A stretch of 64,000 bases of DNA from Terribacillus aidingensis (GCF_040703035.1 NZ_CP159996.1:1956001-2020000); one strand, 5' to 3'. Shown: positions 29,536 through 38,185, counted from the stretch's first letter. Made by a program: numbers and translations. Notes: generated from the sequence alone by a model not told the origin.

Positions 29536-30639
29536 TTAGATTAATGATCTGCGGATCGTTGCCGGCACTCCTTCTGGTGTATGGACTGTAATTGAAGCAG
29601 GTTCACCTGACAGCGTTATCCATCCTAGTCCTGGAATGACGATATCCGTTTTTTGATCTTTTATCCTGAATGTTGATTTCCGGAAAGATGGAAAGTTCTC
29701 AAGCTGCTCCTTATATGGAGGTGTGAGCAATTCTCCTTTTTGACGCTCATAAAGCGAATCCGCATTCTCAAGCTTCGTACGATGGATATCAAGCGCATTA
29801 GAGAAATAGCAGACAAATGGCTGTCTTTCCCCTTTTTCGAAATCGATGCGTGCCAAACCACCAATAAATAAGGTCTGCATATCGTTCAACTGGAAGATAC
29901 GAGCTTTGATTTCTTTATTAGGTGTGATGGTTTTTAAGTCTTTTTCCGTCACATAATGAGCAATCTGCTGGCGGTTGACAATTCCCGGTGTATCGTAAAG
30001 GGAGCTTGTATCATCCAGCGGGATATCAATAAATCCAAGTGTTGTGCCAGGATAATATGAAGTGGTGATTGCATCATTTATGCCTGTAGAATGTTTAATC
30101 AAAGCATTGATGAACGTAGATTTGCCGACATTCGTACTGCCGACCACGTATACATCTTGTCCATCGCGCAAATCCTGGATGCTATCTTCCAGCTCCGCCA
30201 TTCCGATACCCCGTTTTGCGGAAATCAAATGCACATCCGCCACCTGGATACCATATTCTTTAGCTGCCCCGCGCAGCCACTGTTTCACACGTTCGTGGTT
30301 TGTCGATTTCGAAAGAAGGTCCACTTTATTTCCAACAAGGATAATCGGTTTGTCTCCTACAAGCCGCTTGATGCTGGAAATGAAACTCCCATTGAAATCG
30401 AATATATCCACCAGTTTAATGACAATACCATCTTTGTTATTGATTTCGCTGATCAACGTAAAGAAGTCATCGTCCGTCACTGCAACATCCTGGACTTCAT
30501 TGTAATGCTTGAGCCGGAAGCAGCGCTTACAGATGACCTCATCATTTTTCCCTAGTGCTGAAGCAGGGATATAACCGGGCAAGGATGCGTCTTCTGTTTG
30601 AATCGGCGCTCCGCAGCCTTGGCAAATCAATTCTTCCAC
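29536..30639 (-). CDS. yqeH: Ribosome biogenesis GTPase YqeH
   Basis: 367-aa circularly permuted GTPase needed for 30S assembly. An N-terminal zinc finger (CQGCG ... CKRCF) precedes G4 (VGNKVDLL), G5 (SAKRGIG), G1 (GSTNVGKST) and G3 (DTPG), the permuted order. The C-terminal half carries the nucleotide-independent RNA-binding part. I place the start at the GTG at 30639, 7 nt after GGAGG; the in-frame ATG two codons earlier is only 1 nt from it. yqeG ends 2 nt upstream. Confidence 0.95.
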   Translation of the reverse strand: MEELICQGCGAPIQTEDASLPGYIPASALGKNDEVICKRCFRLKHYNEVQDVAVTDDDFFTLISEINNKDGIVIKLVDIFDFNGSFISSIKRLVGDKPIILVGNKVDLLSKSTNHERVKQWLRGAAKEYGIQVADVHLISAKRGIGMAELEDSIQDLRDGQDVYVVGSTNVGKSTFINALIKHSTGINDAITTSYYPGTTLGFIDIPLDDTSSLYDTPGIVNRQQIAHYVTEKDLKTITPNKEIKARIFQLNDMQTLFIGGLARIDFEKGERQPFVCYFSNALDIHRTKLENADSLYERQKGELLTPPYKEQLENFPSFRKSTFRIKDQKTDIVIPGLGWITLSGEPASITVHTPEGVPATIRRSLI

Positions 30640-30641
30640 AT

Positions 30642-31157
30642 TCATTCCTCCCATGTGATCTTTCCTTTTCTTCTGAAATAGTTGAGTATCCGTCGTTCGA
30701 TCATCCGATTGATTCTGGTGATTTTTCCGTCTGTATTGACGATTGGCACCACAACTATCGTATAGAAACCAGCCAGATTGCCTCCTAATACATCTGTAAG
30801 GAGCTGATCACCAATCATTACAATCTCGCCCTTCTCGAGGTTCATCTGCTTGACAGCCTGCTTGAAGGCACGTCCCAGCGGCTTTCTTGCGCTATAGACG
30901 AAAGGAATCTCTAAGGGTTCAGAAAACAGTTTCACTCGTTGCTCATTATTATTAGATATAATCGTAATTTTAATATCATGTGCGCGCATTTCCTTGAACC
31001 AATTGGTCACTTCCGGCGTAGCATCTGCAACATCCCATGCAACAAGGGTATTATCCAGATCCGTAATGATACCTTTGATTCCTTGCGCTTTCAATTTCTC
31101 TGGCTTTATATCAAAAATGCTTTTCACATGCTCGTTCGGCAAGAACTTCTTTAGCAT
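30642..31157 (-). CDS. yqeG: YqeG family HAD IIIA-type phosphatase
   Basis: 171-aa HAD-superfamily phosphatase: motif I ITDLDNTLVAW, motif II TIISNN, then KPLGRAF and MIGDQLLTDVLGGN for motifs III/IV. The physiological substrate is unsettled (related proteins act on phosphatidylglycerophosphate). It heads the yqeG-yqeH-aroE cluster and is preceded by CGGAGGA. Confidence 0.93.
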   Translation of the reverse strand: MLKKFLPNEHVKSIFDIKPEKLKAQGIKGIITDLDNTLVAWDVADATPEVTNWFKEMRAHDIKITIISNNNEQRVKLFSEPLEIPFVYSARKPLGRAFKQAVKQMNLEKGEIVMIGDQLLTDVLGGNLAGFYTIVVVPIVNTDGKITRINRMIERRILNYFRRKGKITWEE

Positions 31158-31329
31158 TGTGGATTTCCTCCGATCTCGTACACTTCAACAGTTACTTACC
31201 CATCATAAGACATTTTTGCTACGGTTTCAAAAAAATCTTTCATTGTTCCTCTTTTTTTCGACCTTTCTTTATGCCATAGGCAAGAAATCAGAAGCAAAAC
31301 CTTTCGACAAATCTCTACATTCTCCTTCT

Positions 31330-31428
31330 TGTGGATAACTATGTCCACATAACCAACCGCAATATGAATCAATTCTGTATATTTATAAACACTTTATCTA
31401 CAGGTTATGAACAGTTTTATGTAGATAA
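31330..31428 (+). promoter_or_regulatory. Cluster of DnaA boxes upstream of sda
   Basis: TGTGGATAA at 31330-31338 is a perfect DnaA box (minus orientation). TTATCTACA at 31394-31402 and TGTAGATAA at 31420-31428 each differ from the consensus TTATCCACA by one base. A looser copy (ATGTCCACA) lies near 31341. In B. subtilis sda transcription is activated by DnaA, so these sites probably carry replication status to the checkpoint gene. Confidence 0.75.
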
Positions 31429-31436
31429 CTATCGTC

Positions 31437-31465
31437 TTGTCCCTCTATTTTTTTCGTGATACATT
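31437..31465 (+). promoter_or_regulatory. Promoter of sda
   Basis: TTGTCC (31437-31442), 17-bp spacer, TACATT (31460-31465). It begins 9 nt after the last DnaA box, a spacing that suits activation by DnaA. Confidence 0.65.
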
Positions 31466-31547
31466 ATTAATAACTTATTCAACTCCCCAACCCACGTACA
31501 GAAGATCTGCAAGATAGTAAGATATCTCCAATCAGGAGGAATGCAAG

Positions 31548-31688
31548 ATGGAACATCTGTCTGATGAATTGCTGATCGAATCTTACCACAAGGCGAACGA
31601 ACTCCACTTGAGCCAAGAGTTTATTCATCTAATAGAGAAAGAAATCCAGTCACGGGGCTTATCGCATAAGATCCGTTATACCAGCTAA
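31548..31688 (+). CDS. sda: Sporulation checkpoint inhibitor Sda
   Basis: 46-aa helical-hairpin protein ([16 protein letters not shown], then [12 protein letters not shown]). It matches B. subtilis Sda, which is also 46 aa and contains the same [10 protein letters not shown] core. Sda binds the dimerisation domain of KinA (and KinB) and stops phosphotransfer to Spo0F, blocking sporulation when replication is disturbed or newly initiated. AGGAGG stands 9 nt before the ATG. The upstream DnaA boxes and the terminator behind it make a complete monocistronic unit. Confidence 0.95.
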   Translation: MEHLSDELLIESYHKANELHLSQEFIHLIEKEIQSRGLSHKIRYTS

Positions 31689-31703
31689 ACATCGTCTCCC
31701 TCA

Positions 31704-31730
31704 GTCTTGCCGCTACGGCAAGGCTTTTTT
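31704..31730 (+). terminator. Terminator after sda
   Basis: CTTGCCG-CTA-CGGCAAG stem-loop followed by GC and six T. Confidence 0.92.
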
Positions 31731-31765
31731 CTTTCTAAAAGGGAGCTGTGTCTGTTGCAGTGTAT

Positions 31766-31791
31766 GGTTAAATTACTTTACAATTGGGTAT
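31766..31791 (+). promoter_or_regulatory. Possible sigma-B promoter of the mrp operon
   Basis: GGTTAA (31766-31771), 14-nt spacer, GGGTAT (31786-31791). The general-stress sigma-B consensus is GTTTAA-N12..15-GGGTAT, so one base differs. It is 74 nt before the mrpA start. No clear sigma-A pair is visible at the same place. Confidence 0.5.
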
Positions 31792-31865
31792 AAGGATTTT
31801 TTAGCACTTATTTAAAATAGAAGAAGTTTTTAAGAGCCGAAATCAAAGAGGAGGACTGCCATAAT

Positions 31866-34223
31866 ATGATCGTTGCCATTCTGATGCCATTTATAATTGC
31901 TATGTGCATCCCATTCTTCGCGAAATTCAAATACAGGATACATACCGGATATGCGGTGTTCGCTACATCGCTCTCCATCTTCCTATACTTTCTCGTTCTG
32001 CTTGTCAGCGGGGAAACGGATACACTGTATCGTTACAGCTGGATACCGTCTCTTGGACTCAATTTAACATTCTATACTGATGGACTGGCTCTTTTCTTTG
32101 CTTTGCTGATTAGCGGTATCGGTGCTCTTGTAGCATTTTATTCCATCTATTATCTTAACCGAGAGGAACGGCTAGGGTCCTTCTATGTTTATCTGCTTCT
32201 GTTCATGGGAGCGATGATCGGCATTGTCACTTCAGATAACATTTATGCCCTTTACACCTTCTGGGAGCTCACATCTGTATCTTCTTTCCTTTTGATCAGT
32301 TTCTGGTTCACTAGAAAAGCTTCCACAGACGGCGCTCTGAAATCCATGCTGATCACATTCCTAGGTGGATTCGCGTTACTCGGTGCATTGGTGCTTCTAC
32401 ACTTGGTTACAGGGTCTACGAGTATCCGTGAGATATTGACACAGGGAGACCTTATCCTTGCAAGTGATTGGTTCCCGATGATTATTGTGCTGCTGCTATT
32501 GGCTGCCTGTACGAAATCGGCCCAGTTTCCATTCCATATCTGGCTGCCAGATGCGATGGAAGCTCCGACACCGGTTAGTGCATACTTGCACTCCGCTACA
32601 ATGGTTAAAGCCGGTCTATTCCTTTTGCTCCGCTTTACTCCTGTATTTAAAGAAAGCGAAGCATTTTTCATTACAGTATCTATAATCGGTCTCGTCACTT
32701 TGTTCTGGGGGTCTTATATGGCTGTCAGGCAGACAGATCTCAAGGGGATATTAGCTTATTCCACCATCAGTCAGCTTGGCATGATTATGGCGATGATCGG
32801 CTACGGAACAGAAGCAGCCATCTTTGCTGCTATATTCCATATTCTCAATCACGCAACATTTAAAGGAAGTTTGTTCATGGCTGTCGGTATTATAGACCAT
32901 GAAACAGGGACCCGGGATATCCGAAAGCTCGGCGGACTTTGGAAGCTCATGCCAGTTACAGGAATAATCAGCATACTCGCATCTTTCTCTATGGCTGGTG
33001 TGCCGCTGCCAATTCTAAACGGTTTTTATAGTAAAGAGGAGTTCTTTTCAAGCTCCTGGGATTTGGCAGCCGACCGTACATTCGGAACAGACTTTGCAGC
33101 TGTACTAGCTACTATCGTACCGTATGCAGCTGTTGCAGGCAGTATCTTCACATTTGTGTACAGCATGTACTTCTACTTTCGTACATTTACGGGGAATGCA
33201 GAGAAAGCCACCGCTGAAAAAGCCCATGATCCGAAATTCGGGATGCTGGCAACACCTGTCCTGCTCGTTTTGGGAGTTCTATTGATAAGTATTTTCCCGA
33301 ACTGGTTCAGCCGTCATTTGCTTCAGCCAGCAGCGAATGCTGTATATGGAGAGACAATGAAAGAACATTCCATCCATTTCTGGCATGGTTTTGTGCCACC
33401 ATTTATCATGTCTCTGATCGTGGTTGTATTAGGTATCGTATTTTATGTCACCCGGAAATATTGGATGGCTCTATACAACATCCTGCCAGGAAAGTTATCT
33501 GGAAATATCGTCTATGCATCGCTTCTGTCAGCTAGTGAAAAACAAACAAAAAGATTGAATGACCGAATCGTAAGTGGCTCTATCCGACAATATAATGCAA
33601 TCATTATAAGTGTTATCTCGATTGTAACCTTACTGATTTTGTTCGGAACGGACTCCTTTGATTTGCGACATATTGATTCTTCGCCCGTCTCGCTTCCTCA
33701 AAGCCTGCCAGAGCTGGCCGTTGCATTTATCATGATCGCTGCAGCCTTTGGAAGCACTGTATCACAGAAAAAACTGACTGCCGTCATCATCTTGGGCGTT
33801 GTAGGATACGGGCTGTCCATTTTGTTTGTCTTGTTCCGAGCACCAGATCTTGCACTGACACAGCTTAGTATCGAGACAATCACTGTCGTTCTGTTCTTGC
33901 TATGCTTCCGTCATTTACCTGAAATGAGACAAGAAAAAAAAGAAAAGGCATCCAAGAAAATCATCAATATCATCATCGCCTCTCTTTGCGGTCTTATGAT
34001 GATGCTGGTAGGCTTGGCTGCTTACAGTCAGCGCCTCTTCCCTAGCATCTCGGATTACTTTATCAAGTATTCCTACAAACTGGGAGGCGGCGATAATATC
34101 GTCAATGTCATCCTTGTCGATTTCCGTGGATTGGATACATTATTTGAAATCACTGTACTGGCTATTGCTGCTTTGGGAATCTTTTCCCTGATCAAACTGC
34201 GTCAAAAAGGAGGGGATCGCTGA
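31866..34223 (+). CDS. mrpA: Na+/H+ antiporter subunit MrpA
   Basis: 785-aa polytopic protein, related to NuoL/ND5 proton-pumping subunits, of the multisubunit Na+(K+)/H+ antiporter used in Na+ tolerance and alkaline pH homeostasis. Conserved motifs: FWELTSVSSFLLI, FPFHIWLPDAMEAPTPVSAYLHSATMVKAG (cited in parts by family), LNHATFKGSLFMAVG with the lateral Lys, and the C-terminal domain ending VNVILVDFRGLDTLFE. The length is close to B. subtilis MrpA (about 801), so no MrpB sequence is fused to it. A GAGGAGG precedes the ATG. Its stop overlaps the mrpC start. Confidence 0.95.
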   Translation: MIVAILMPFIIAMCIPFFAKFKYRIHTGYAVFATSLSIFLYFLVLLVSGETDTLYRYSWIPSLGLNLTFYTDGLALFFALLISGIGALVAFYSIYYLNREERLGSFYVYLLLFMGAMIGIVTSDNIYALYTFWELTSVSSFLLISFWFTRKASTDGALKSMLITFLGGFALLGALVLLHLVTGSTSIREILTQGDLILASDWFPMIIVLLLLAACTKSAQFPFHIWLPDAMEAPTPVSAYLHSATMVKAGLFLLLRFTPVFKESEAFFITVSIIGLVTLFWGSYMAVRQTDLKGILAYSTISQLGMIMAMIGYGTEAAIFAAIFHILNHATFKGSLFMAVGIIDHETGTRDIRKLGGLWKLMPVTGIISILASFSMAGVPLPILNGFYSKEEFFSSSWDLAADRTFGTDFAAVLATIVPYAAVAGSIFTFVYSMYFYFRTFTGNAEKATAEKAHDPKFGMLATPVLLVLGVLLISIFPNWFSRHLLQPAANAVYGETMKEHSIHFWHGFVPPFIMSLIVVVLGIVFYVTRKYWMALYNILPGKLSGNIVYASLLSASEKQTKRLNDRIVSGSIRQYNAIIISVISIVTLLILFGTDSFDLRHIDSSPVSLPQSLPELAVAFIMIAAAFGSTVSQKKLTAVIILGVVGYGLSILFVLFRAPDLALTQLSIETITVVLFLLCFRHLPEMRQEKKEKASKKIINIIIASLCGLMMMLVGLAAYSQRLFPSISDYFIKYSYKLGGGDNIVNVILVDFRGLDTLFEITVLAIAALGIFSLIKLRQKGGDR

Positions 34224-34561
34224 TGGAAATTATCATGATTGTACTTGCCGGCATCCTCTTCGGATTTGCGGTTTACAACATGTTGCAGAAGCAGCTCCTC
34301 CGAATCATCATCGGGACTGCCCTTCTGTCACACGCTGCCCACCTGTTCATCTTGACGATGGGCAAGTTGAAGCGTGGTGCCGCTCCTGTTCTTACTGATG
34401 GGACGGAGAATTATACCGATCCGCTGCCGCAAGCACTGATACTGACGTCCATCGTTATCAGTTTTGGTGTCACCAGCCTGCTTCTTGTCCTGGCTTATCG
34501 GGCAGTAAAAACGAACGGCACGGATAATATGGAAGAATTAAGAGGTAATGATCATGACTAA
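34223..34561 (+). CDS. mrpC: Na+/H+ antiporter subunit MrpC
   Basis: 112-aa, three-helix protein homologous to NuoK. Motifs include LFGFAVYNMLQKQLLRIIIGTA and the C-terminal DPLPQALILTSIVISFG with the conserved Pro-Gln-Ala-Leu-x-Leu-Thr. It begins in the mrpA stop (TGATG) with AAAGGAGG upstream, which leaves no room for mrpB. Confidence 0.95.
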   Translation: MEIIMIVLAGILFGFAVYNMLQKQLLRIIIGTALLSHAAHLFILTMGKLKRGAAPVLTDGTENYTDPLPQALILTSIVISFGVTSLLLVLAYRAVKTNGTDNMEELRGNDHD

Positions 34562-36038
34562 TTTTGCTATTTTACCAATATTGATTCCATTCTTAGCTGG
34601 TATACTCCTGGCATTCATCCATAACCGGATTCTGCTCACAAGACGATTGGCAATGCTTCTTGCAATCGTCCATCTGATCACAATGGGATTGCTTCTTTAC
34701 AGAGTCCTACTTGATGGCAGTATTGTTCTGGAAGCAGGAGATTGGATCGCTCCATACGGTATCATCCTTGTACTGGATCCTTTGAGTACTTTACTTGTTC
34801 TGACCACTTCCATCATTCTTCTAGCTGTCGTCTGGTATGCACCAGCGTCCGTTTCGGAGGAACAGGAAGGCTTCTATTTTTATACCTTTGTATTTTTACT
34901 TGTAACGGGGGTATCAGGTGCTTTTGTAACAGGGGATTTGTTCAACCTGTTCGTATTCTTTGAAGTCCTGCTGATGGCATCTTATGCCTTGATTACACAT
35001 GGAGGAAAGAAAGTACAGCTGCGTGAATCTATCAAGTACGTCCTGATCAATTTGTTTTCTTCCATGTTATTTGTTACCGCTGTTTCCTACATATATGCTG
35101 TGCTGGGTACAGTGAATATGGCGCAGCTGGCTGAACGGGCAGCTGCCTCTGATCAGCCAGGCATAATCACGACGGTTGCCATACTGCTGTTCTTTGTCTT
35201 TGCGACCAAGGGTGCTGCATTTCCGCTCTATTACTGGATGCCGCACTCCTACATCGTTCCAAACCCAGTCGTGTCAGCTTTATTTGGAGCACTTTTAACG
35301 AAGGTCGGTGTGTATTCCCTCATCCGTACATTTACGCTCATCTTCCATCAGCAGCCTGAAATAATGGATCAGCTGTTCATATGGGTCGGAAATCTGACTA
35401 TGCTGCTCGGCGTAATTGGGGCCTTGGCATCCCGTAATATCAAATTGATTGTTGCTTATAATATCATTCCTGCTATCGGGTTCATGCTGGTTGGAATCGG
35501 GATTTTCAATCATGATGGTCTGAGCGGAAGCATCTATTATTTGCTGCAGGATATGATTATAAAGGCAGCGCTATTCCTGCTGGCTGGTACGATTGCAGCA
35601 GCCGCCGGCACCTCGGACATCAATAAAATGGGCGGAATGATCCGTTCACACCCTGTCCTTGGCTGGATGTTCTTCCTTGCCGGTCTTGTACTCGCAGGTG
35701 TTCCGCCATTCAGCGGGTTCATCGGAAAGCTGCTTTTGGTAAGAGGTGCCTTCGAAAAAGGCGAAACAGTTACTGTTGTCATTATGCTTCTCACGAGCTT
35801 ACTTATATTGCTTTCGATCGTTAGAGCTTTTATCTCCATTTTCTGGGGGGAAGGCGAAGCAAAAACAAAACAAACACGTCACAGTACACGTCGGCTATTG
35901 CCAGCTGGATTTTTGATGCTATTCACTGTATTCCTAGGTGTTGGAGCAGAAGCAATTCTGCCGACCGTTCAGCTGATTGCCGACTATCTGCTTCATCCAC
36001 AGGAATATATCGATCTCGTATTGAAGGGGGGACGTTAG
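34554..36038 (+). CDS. mrpD: Na+/H+ antiporter subunit MrpD
   Basis: 494-aa polytopic protein homologous to NuoM/NuoN. It has GDLFNLFVFFEVLLMASY with the conserved Glu, FATKGAAFPLYYWMPHSY with the conserved Lys, and SALFGALLTKVGVYSL. MrpD probably forms a proton path with MrpA. I choose the ATG at 34554 (AGAGGT 7 nt upstream) rather than the one two codons earlier; it overlaps the mrpC end by 8 nt. Confidence 0.94.
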   Translation: MTNFAILPILIPFLAGILLAFIHNRILLTRRLAMLLAIVHLITMGLLLYRVLLDGSIVLEAGDWIAPYGIILVLDPLSTLLVLTTSIILLAVVWYAPASVSEEQEGFYFYTFVFLLVTGVSGAFVTGDLFNLFVFFEVLLMASYALITHGGKKVQLRESIKYVLINLFSSMLFVTAVSYIYAVLGTVNMAQLAERAAASDQPGIITTVAILLFFVFATKGAAFPLYYWMPHSYIVPNPVVSALFGALLTKVGVYSLIRTFTLIFHQQPEIMDQLFIWVGNLTMLLGVIGALASRNIKLIVAYNIIPAIGFMLVGIGIFNHDGLSGSIYYLLQDMIIKAALFLLAGTIAAAAGTSDINKMGGMIRSHPVLGWMFFLAGLVLAGVPPFSGFIGKLLLVRGAFEKGETVTVVIMLLTSLLILLSIVRAFISIFWGEGEAKTKQTRHSTRRLLPAGFLMLFTVFLGVGAEAILPTVQLIADYLLHPQEYIDLVLKGGR

Positions 36039-36515
36039 ATGGCTTTTCAAGTCTGTATAAACCTATTGATTGCCTTCATGTGGATGTTCCTCGGAGAGTC
36101 ATATAGTATTGCCGGATTCGTAACAGGTTACATCGTTGGTATCGCCTTATTATTCCTGCTGCGCCGCTTCCTTAAAGGTCCGTTCTATTTATGGCGAGGA
36201 TACAAGATTTTGGTCCTGGCGCTGATTTTTATCAAAGAGCTGATCCTTTCTAATTTCGAAATCACAAAACTTGTCTATGCAAGGCGCCTAGATATAAACC
36301 CCGGTATCTTTACACTCGAGACAGAACTAAAAACAGATTGGGAAATTACCTTATTAGCAACTCTGATTACACTAACTCCCGGAACTGTCACCATGGCCGT
36401 TTCACCTGATAAAAAGGAGCTCTATATCCATGCCATGGATATCGTTGACATGAAAGACGCTGTGCATGCCATCAAAAATAGCTTTGAGAAGCACATCATG
36501 GAGGTGACACGATGA
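36039..36515 (+). CDS. mrpE: Na+/H+ antiporter subunit MrpE
   Basis: 158-aa protein with two N-terminal membrane segments (about 3-45 and 58-75) and a cytoplasmic domain containing TLITLTPGTVTMAVS, the MrpE family signature. MrpE is needed for full complex activity and stability. It starts directly after the mrpD stop with AGGGGGG upstream. Confidence 0.95.
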   Translation: MAFQVCINLLIAFMWMFLGESYSIAGFVTGYIVGIALLFLLRRFLKGPFYLWRGYKILVLALIFIKELILSNFEITKLVYARRLDINPGIFTLETELKTDWEITLLATLITLTPGTVTMAVSPDKKELYIHAMDIVDMKDAVHAIKNSFEKHIMEVTR

Positions 36516-36823
36516 GCGCACTGCAAAATAATTTTGCTGATATTATTCAGATAGTCTCTATCATTTGCCTGATAGCTCTAAGTGTCTCTATCCTCTTATT
36601 AATCATTCGTGTAATGAAAGGACCGACAAATGCTGACCGTGCAGTCGCTTTGGATGCCATAGGTGTAAATATAATGGCTTTCGCTTCCTTGCTTGCTATC
36701 ATCCTAATTACACCTAACTTCAATGATATCGTATTGTTGATCGGAATCCTGCTATTTATAGGAACAGTAGCAATTGCAATCTATTTGGAAAAGGGTGATT
36801 TAATTGATACAGAAGACGATTGA
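36512..36823 (+). CDS. mrpF: Na+/H+ antiporter subunit MrpF
   Basis: 103-aa three-helix protein with RVMKGPTNADRAVALDAIG (family signature) and NFNDIVLLIGILLFIGTVAI. It overlaps the mrpE stop by 4 nt (ATGA). MrpE, MrpF and MrpG together form the part of the complex thought to carry the Na+ path. Confidence 0.95.
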   Translation: MSALQNNFADIIQIVSIICLIALSVSILLLIIRVMKGPTNADRAVALDAIGVNIMAFASLLAIILITPNFNDIVLLIGILLFIGTVAIAIYLEKGDLIDTEDD

Positions 36824-37196
36824 AATCATCCTGAATATCTTTGTAATCGTATTTCTGTCAGGCGGTACATTTATCATGTTCACGGCATCTGTAGGTATTC
36901 TGCGCTTCCCTGATATTTATACAAGGCTTCACGCAGCGAGTAAAGGTTCTACACTGGGTGTTGCCGGAATTCTTATCGGTGCTTTTATCTTCCACTACAC
37001 CGAGTACGGAATCATAAGCGGAAAATTAATCCTTGGTGTTCTGTTCATCTTTCTCACAGCCCCTGTCGCAAGTCATCTGATATCCAGAGCTGCTCACCTT
37101 CGCGGAGCAAAACCATACGGAACGTTGAAGGATCAATACCAGGAAGCAATCGATAGAGAGAAGCGAAGACAAAAACAACAACGAAAATCGAAGTGA
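36804..37196 (+). CDS. mrpG: Na+/H+ antiporter subunit MrpG
   Basis: 130-aa three-helix protein with SVGILRFPDIYTRLHAASKG, the MrpG/PhaG signature, and a basic Lys/Arg/Gln tail. It starts at a TTG inside mrpF (20-nt overlap), so it depends on coupled translation. Last gene of the operon; its stop is inside the terminator stem. Confidence 0.94.
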   Translation: MIQKTIEIILNIFVIVFLSGGTFIMFTASVGILRFPDIYTRLHAASKGSTLGVAGILIGAFIFHYTEYGIISGKLILGVLFIFLTAPVASHLISRAAHLRGAKPYGTLKDQYQEAIDREKRRQKQQRKSK

Positions 37197-37221
37197 ATGC
37201 CCTTGGGCATTCACTTTTTCT
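37193..37221 (+). terminator. Terminator after mrpG
   Basis: GTGAATGCCC-TT-GGGCATTCAC stem followed by a T-run. The left arm contains the mrpG stop codon. Confidence 0.92.
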
Positions 37222-37309
37222 TTTTCTTCTGGACAGACACGTTCAGAGACTCCTTCACATAAAGTGAGTGTATAGGCAATCTTTGAGAGTGTACAGGAGG
37301 TGCAATGAA

Positions 37310-38008
37310 GTGAGTATTATTGGTGCTATCGGACTTCTAGTAAAGGAAGCAATGTTTTTCGTTTCCTATGTAAAGAACCATGCATTCCCTCAGCCTCTCC
37401 CACCCGAGGAAGAAGCATTGCATATCGAAAGGATGCAGCAAGGGGATGAAACAAGCCGTAACAAGTTAATTGAACATAACCTGCGTCTGGTTGCTCACAT
37501 CGTAAAGAAATTCGAAAACACTGGCGAAGATTCGGAGGATCTCATTTCCATCGGTACAATCGGACTGATTAAAGGAATCGAAAGCTATTCGAGTGATAAA
37601 GGCACAAAACTCGCTACATACGCAGCTAGGTGTATCGAAAATGAAATCCTTATGCATCTACGGGCCTTGAAGAAGACCAAGAAGGATATTTCCCTGCATG
37701 ATCCCATAGGTCAGGATAAAGAAGGTAACGAAATCAGCCTTATCGACATTCTCCAAGCAGACAATGAAGATATCATTGAGTATATCCAGTTGAATATGGA
37801 AGTCGAGAAGATAAAGGAATATATCGGTATCCTGGATGGACGTGAAAAAGAAGTAATAGTCAGTCGCTATGGACTTAATAACGAAGAAGATATGACACAG
37901 CGTGAAATTGCAAAAAAATTAAATATTTCCCGCAGCTACGTTTCCCGCATCGAAAAACGTGCACTGATGAAAATTTTCCATGAATACTACCGACAGCATC
38001 GCACATAA
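37310..38008 (+). CDS. sigK: RNA polymerase sigma-K factor precursor, uninterrupted
   Basis: 232-aa late mother-cell sigma factor. The hydrophobic pro-sequence (residues 1-19, [15 protein letters not shown]) is followed by [11 protein letters not shown]; by analogy SpoIVFB would cut between S19 and Y20. Region 2 ([34 protein letters not shown]) and region 4 with a helix-turn-helix ([23 protein letters not shown]) are complete. The GTG at 37310 lies 9 nt after AGGAGG. Unlike B. subtilis 168, where the skin element splits sigK, the gene is whole. A SpoIIID-like sequence (CTGGACAGAC) lies near 37230. Confidence 0.96.
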   Translation: MSIIGAIGLLVKEAMFFVSYVKNHAFPQPLPPEEEALHIERMQQGDETSRNKLIEHNLRLVAHIVKKFENTGEDSEDLISIGTIGLIKGIESYSSDKGTKLATYAARCIENEILMHLRALKKTKKDISLHDPIGQDKEGNEISLIDILQADNEDIIEYIQLNMEVEKIKEYIGILDGREKEVIVSRYGLNNEEDMTQREIAKKLNISRSYVSRIEKRALMKIFHEYYRQHRT

Positions 38009-38059
38009 AAGCATATGCTATCTGTACCTTACTATTCTGTTAAGAAGGAGGTTACCAAT

Positions 38060-38185
38060 ATGTATGCGAACAGCTACTCACCCAGTCATTATCAGCAGCG
38101 AACAAGCACCGGCGTGCTTATTGCTGCCTTCCTTGTCCTGCTTATTGTAGGAGGAGCTTATGCTTGGGAGAATATATGGGATTAA
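38060..38185 (+). CDS. 41-aa single-span membrane peptide
   Basis: Short frame with a strong ribosome binding site (AAGGAGG, 7-8 nt before the ATG). It encodes a polar, Tyr/Ser/Gln-rich head (MYANSYSPSHYQQRTSTG), one hydrophobic helix (VLIAAFLVLLIVGGAYAW) and a short acidic end (ENIWD). It starts 51 nt after sigK and is followed at once by a terminator, so it is probably co-transcribed with sigK. The layout recalls YjcZ-type sporulation peptides, but I cannot assign a family. Too short for statistics; the ribosome binding site and terminator are the main support. Confidence 0.72.
   Translation: MYANSYSPSHYQQRTSTGVLIAAFLVLLIVGGAYAWENIWD

Larger units (their letters stand above)
31158..31547. 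other. Intergenic control region between yqeG and sda
   Basis: 390 nt without a gene. The left half is AT-rich leader of yqeG with no strong promoter match; the right half holds DnaA boxes and the sda promoter, annotated separately. Confidence 0.6.

Noticed and set aside
37310..38008. Possible skin-like insertion in sigK
   Set aside because: The sigK frame is continuous from pro-sequence to region 4, so there is no interrupting element.
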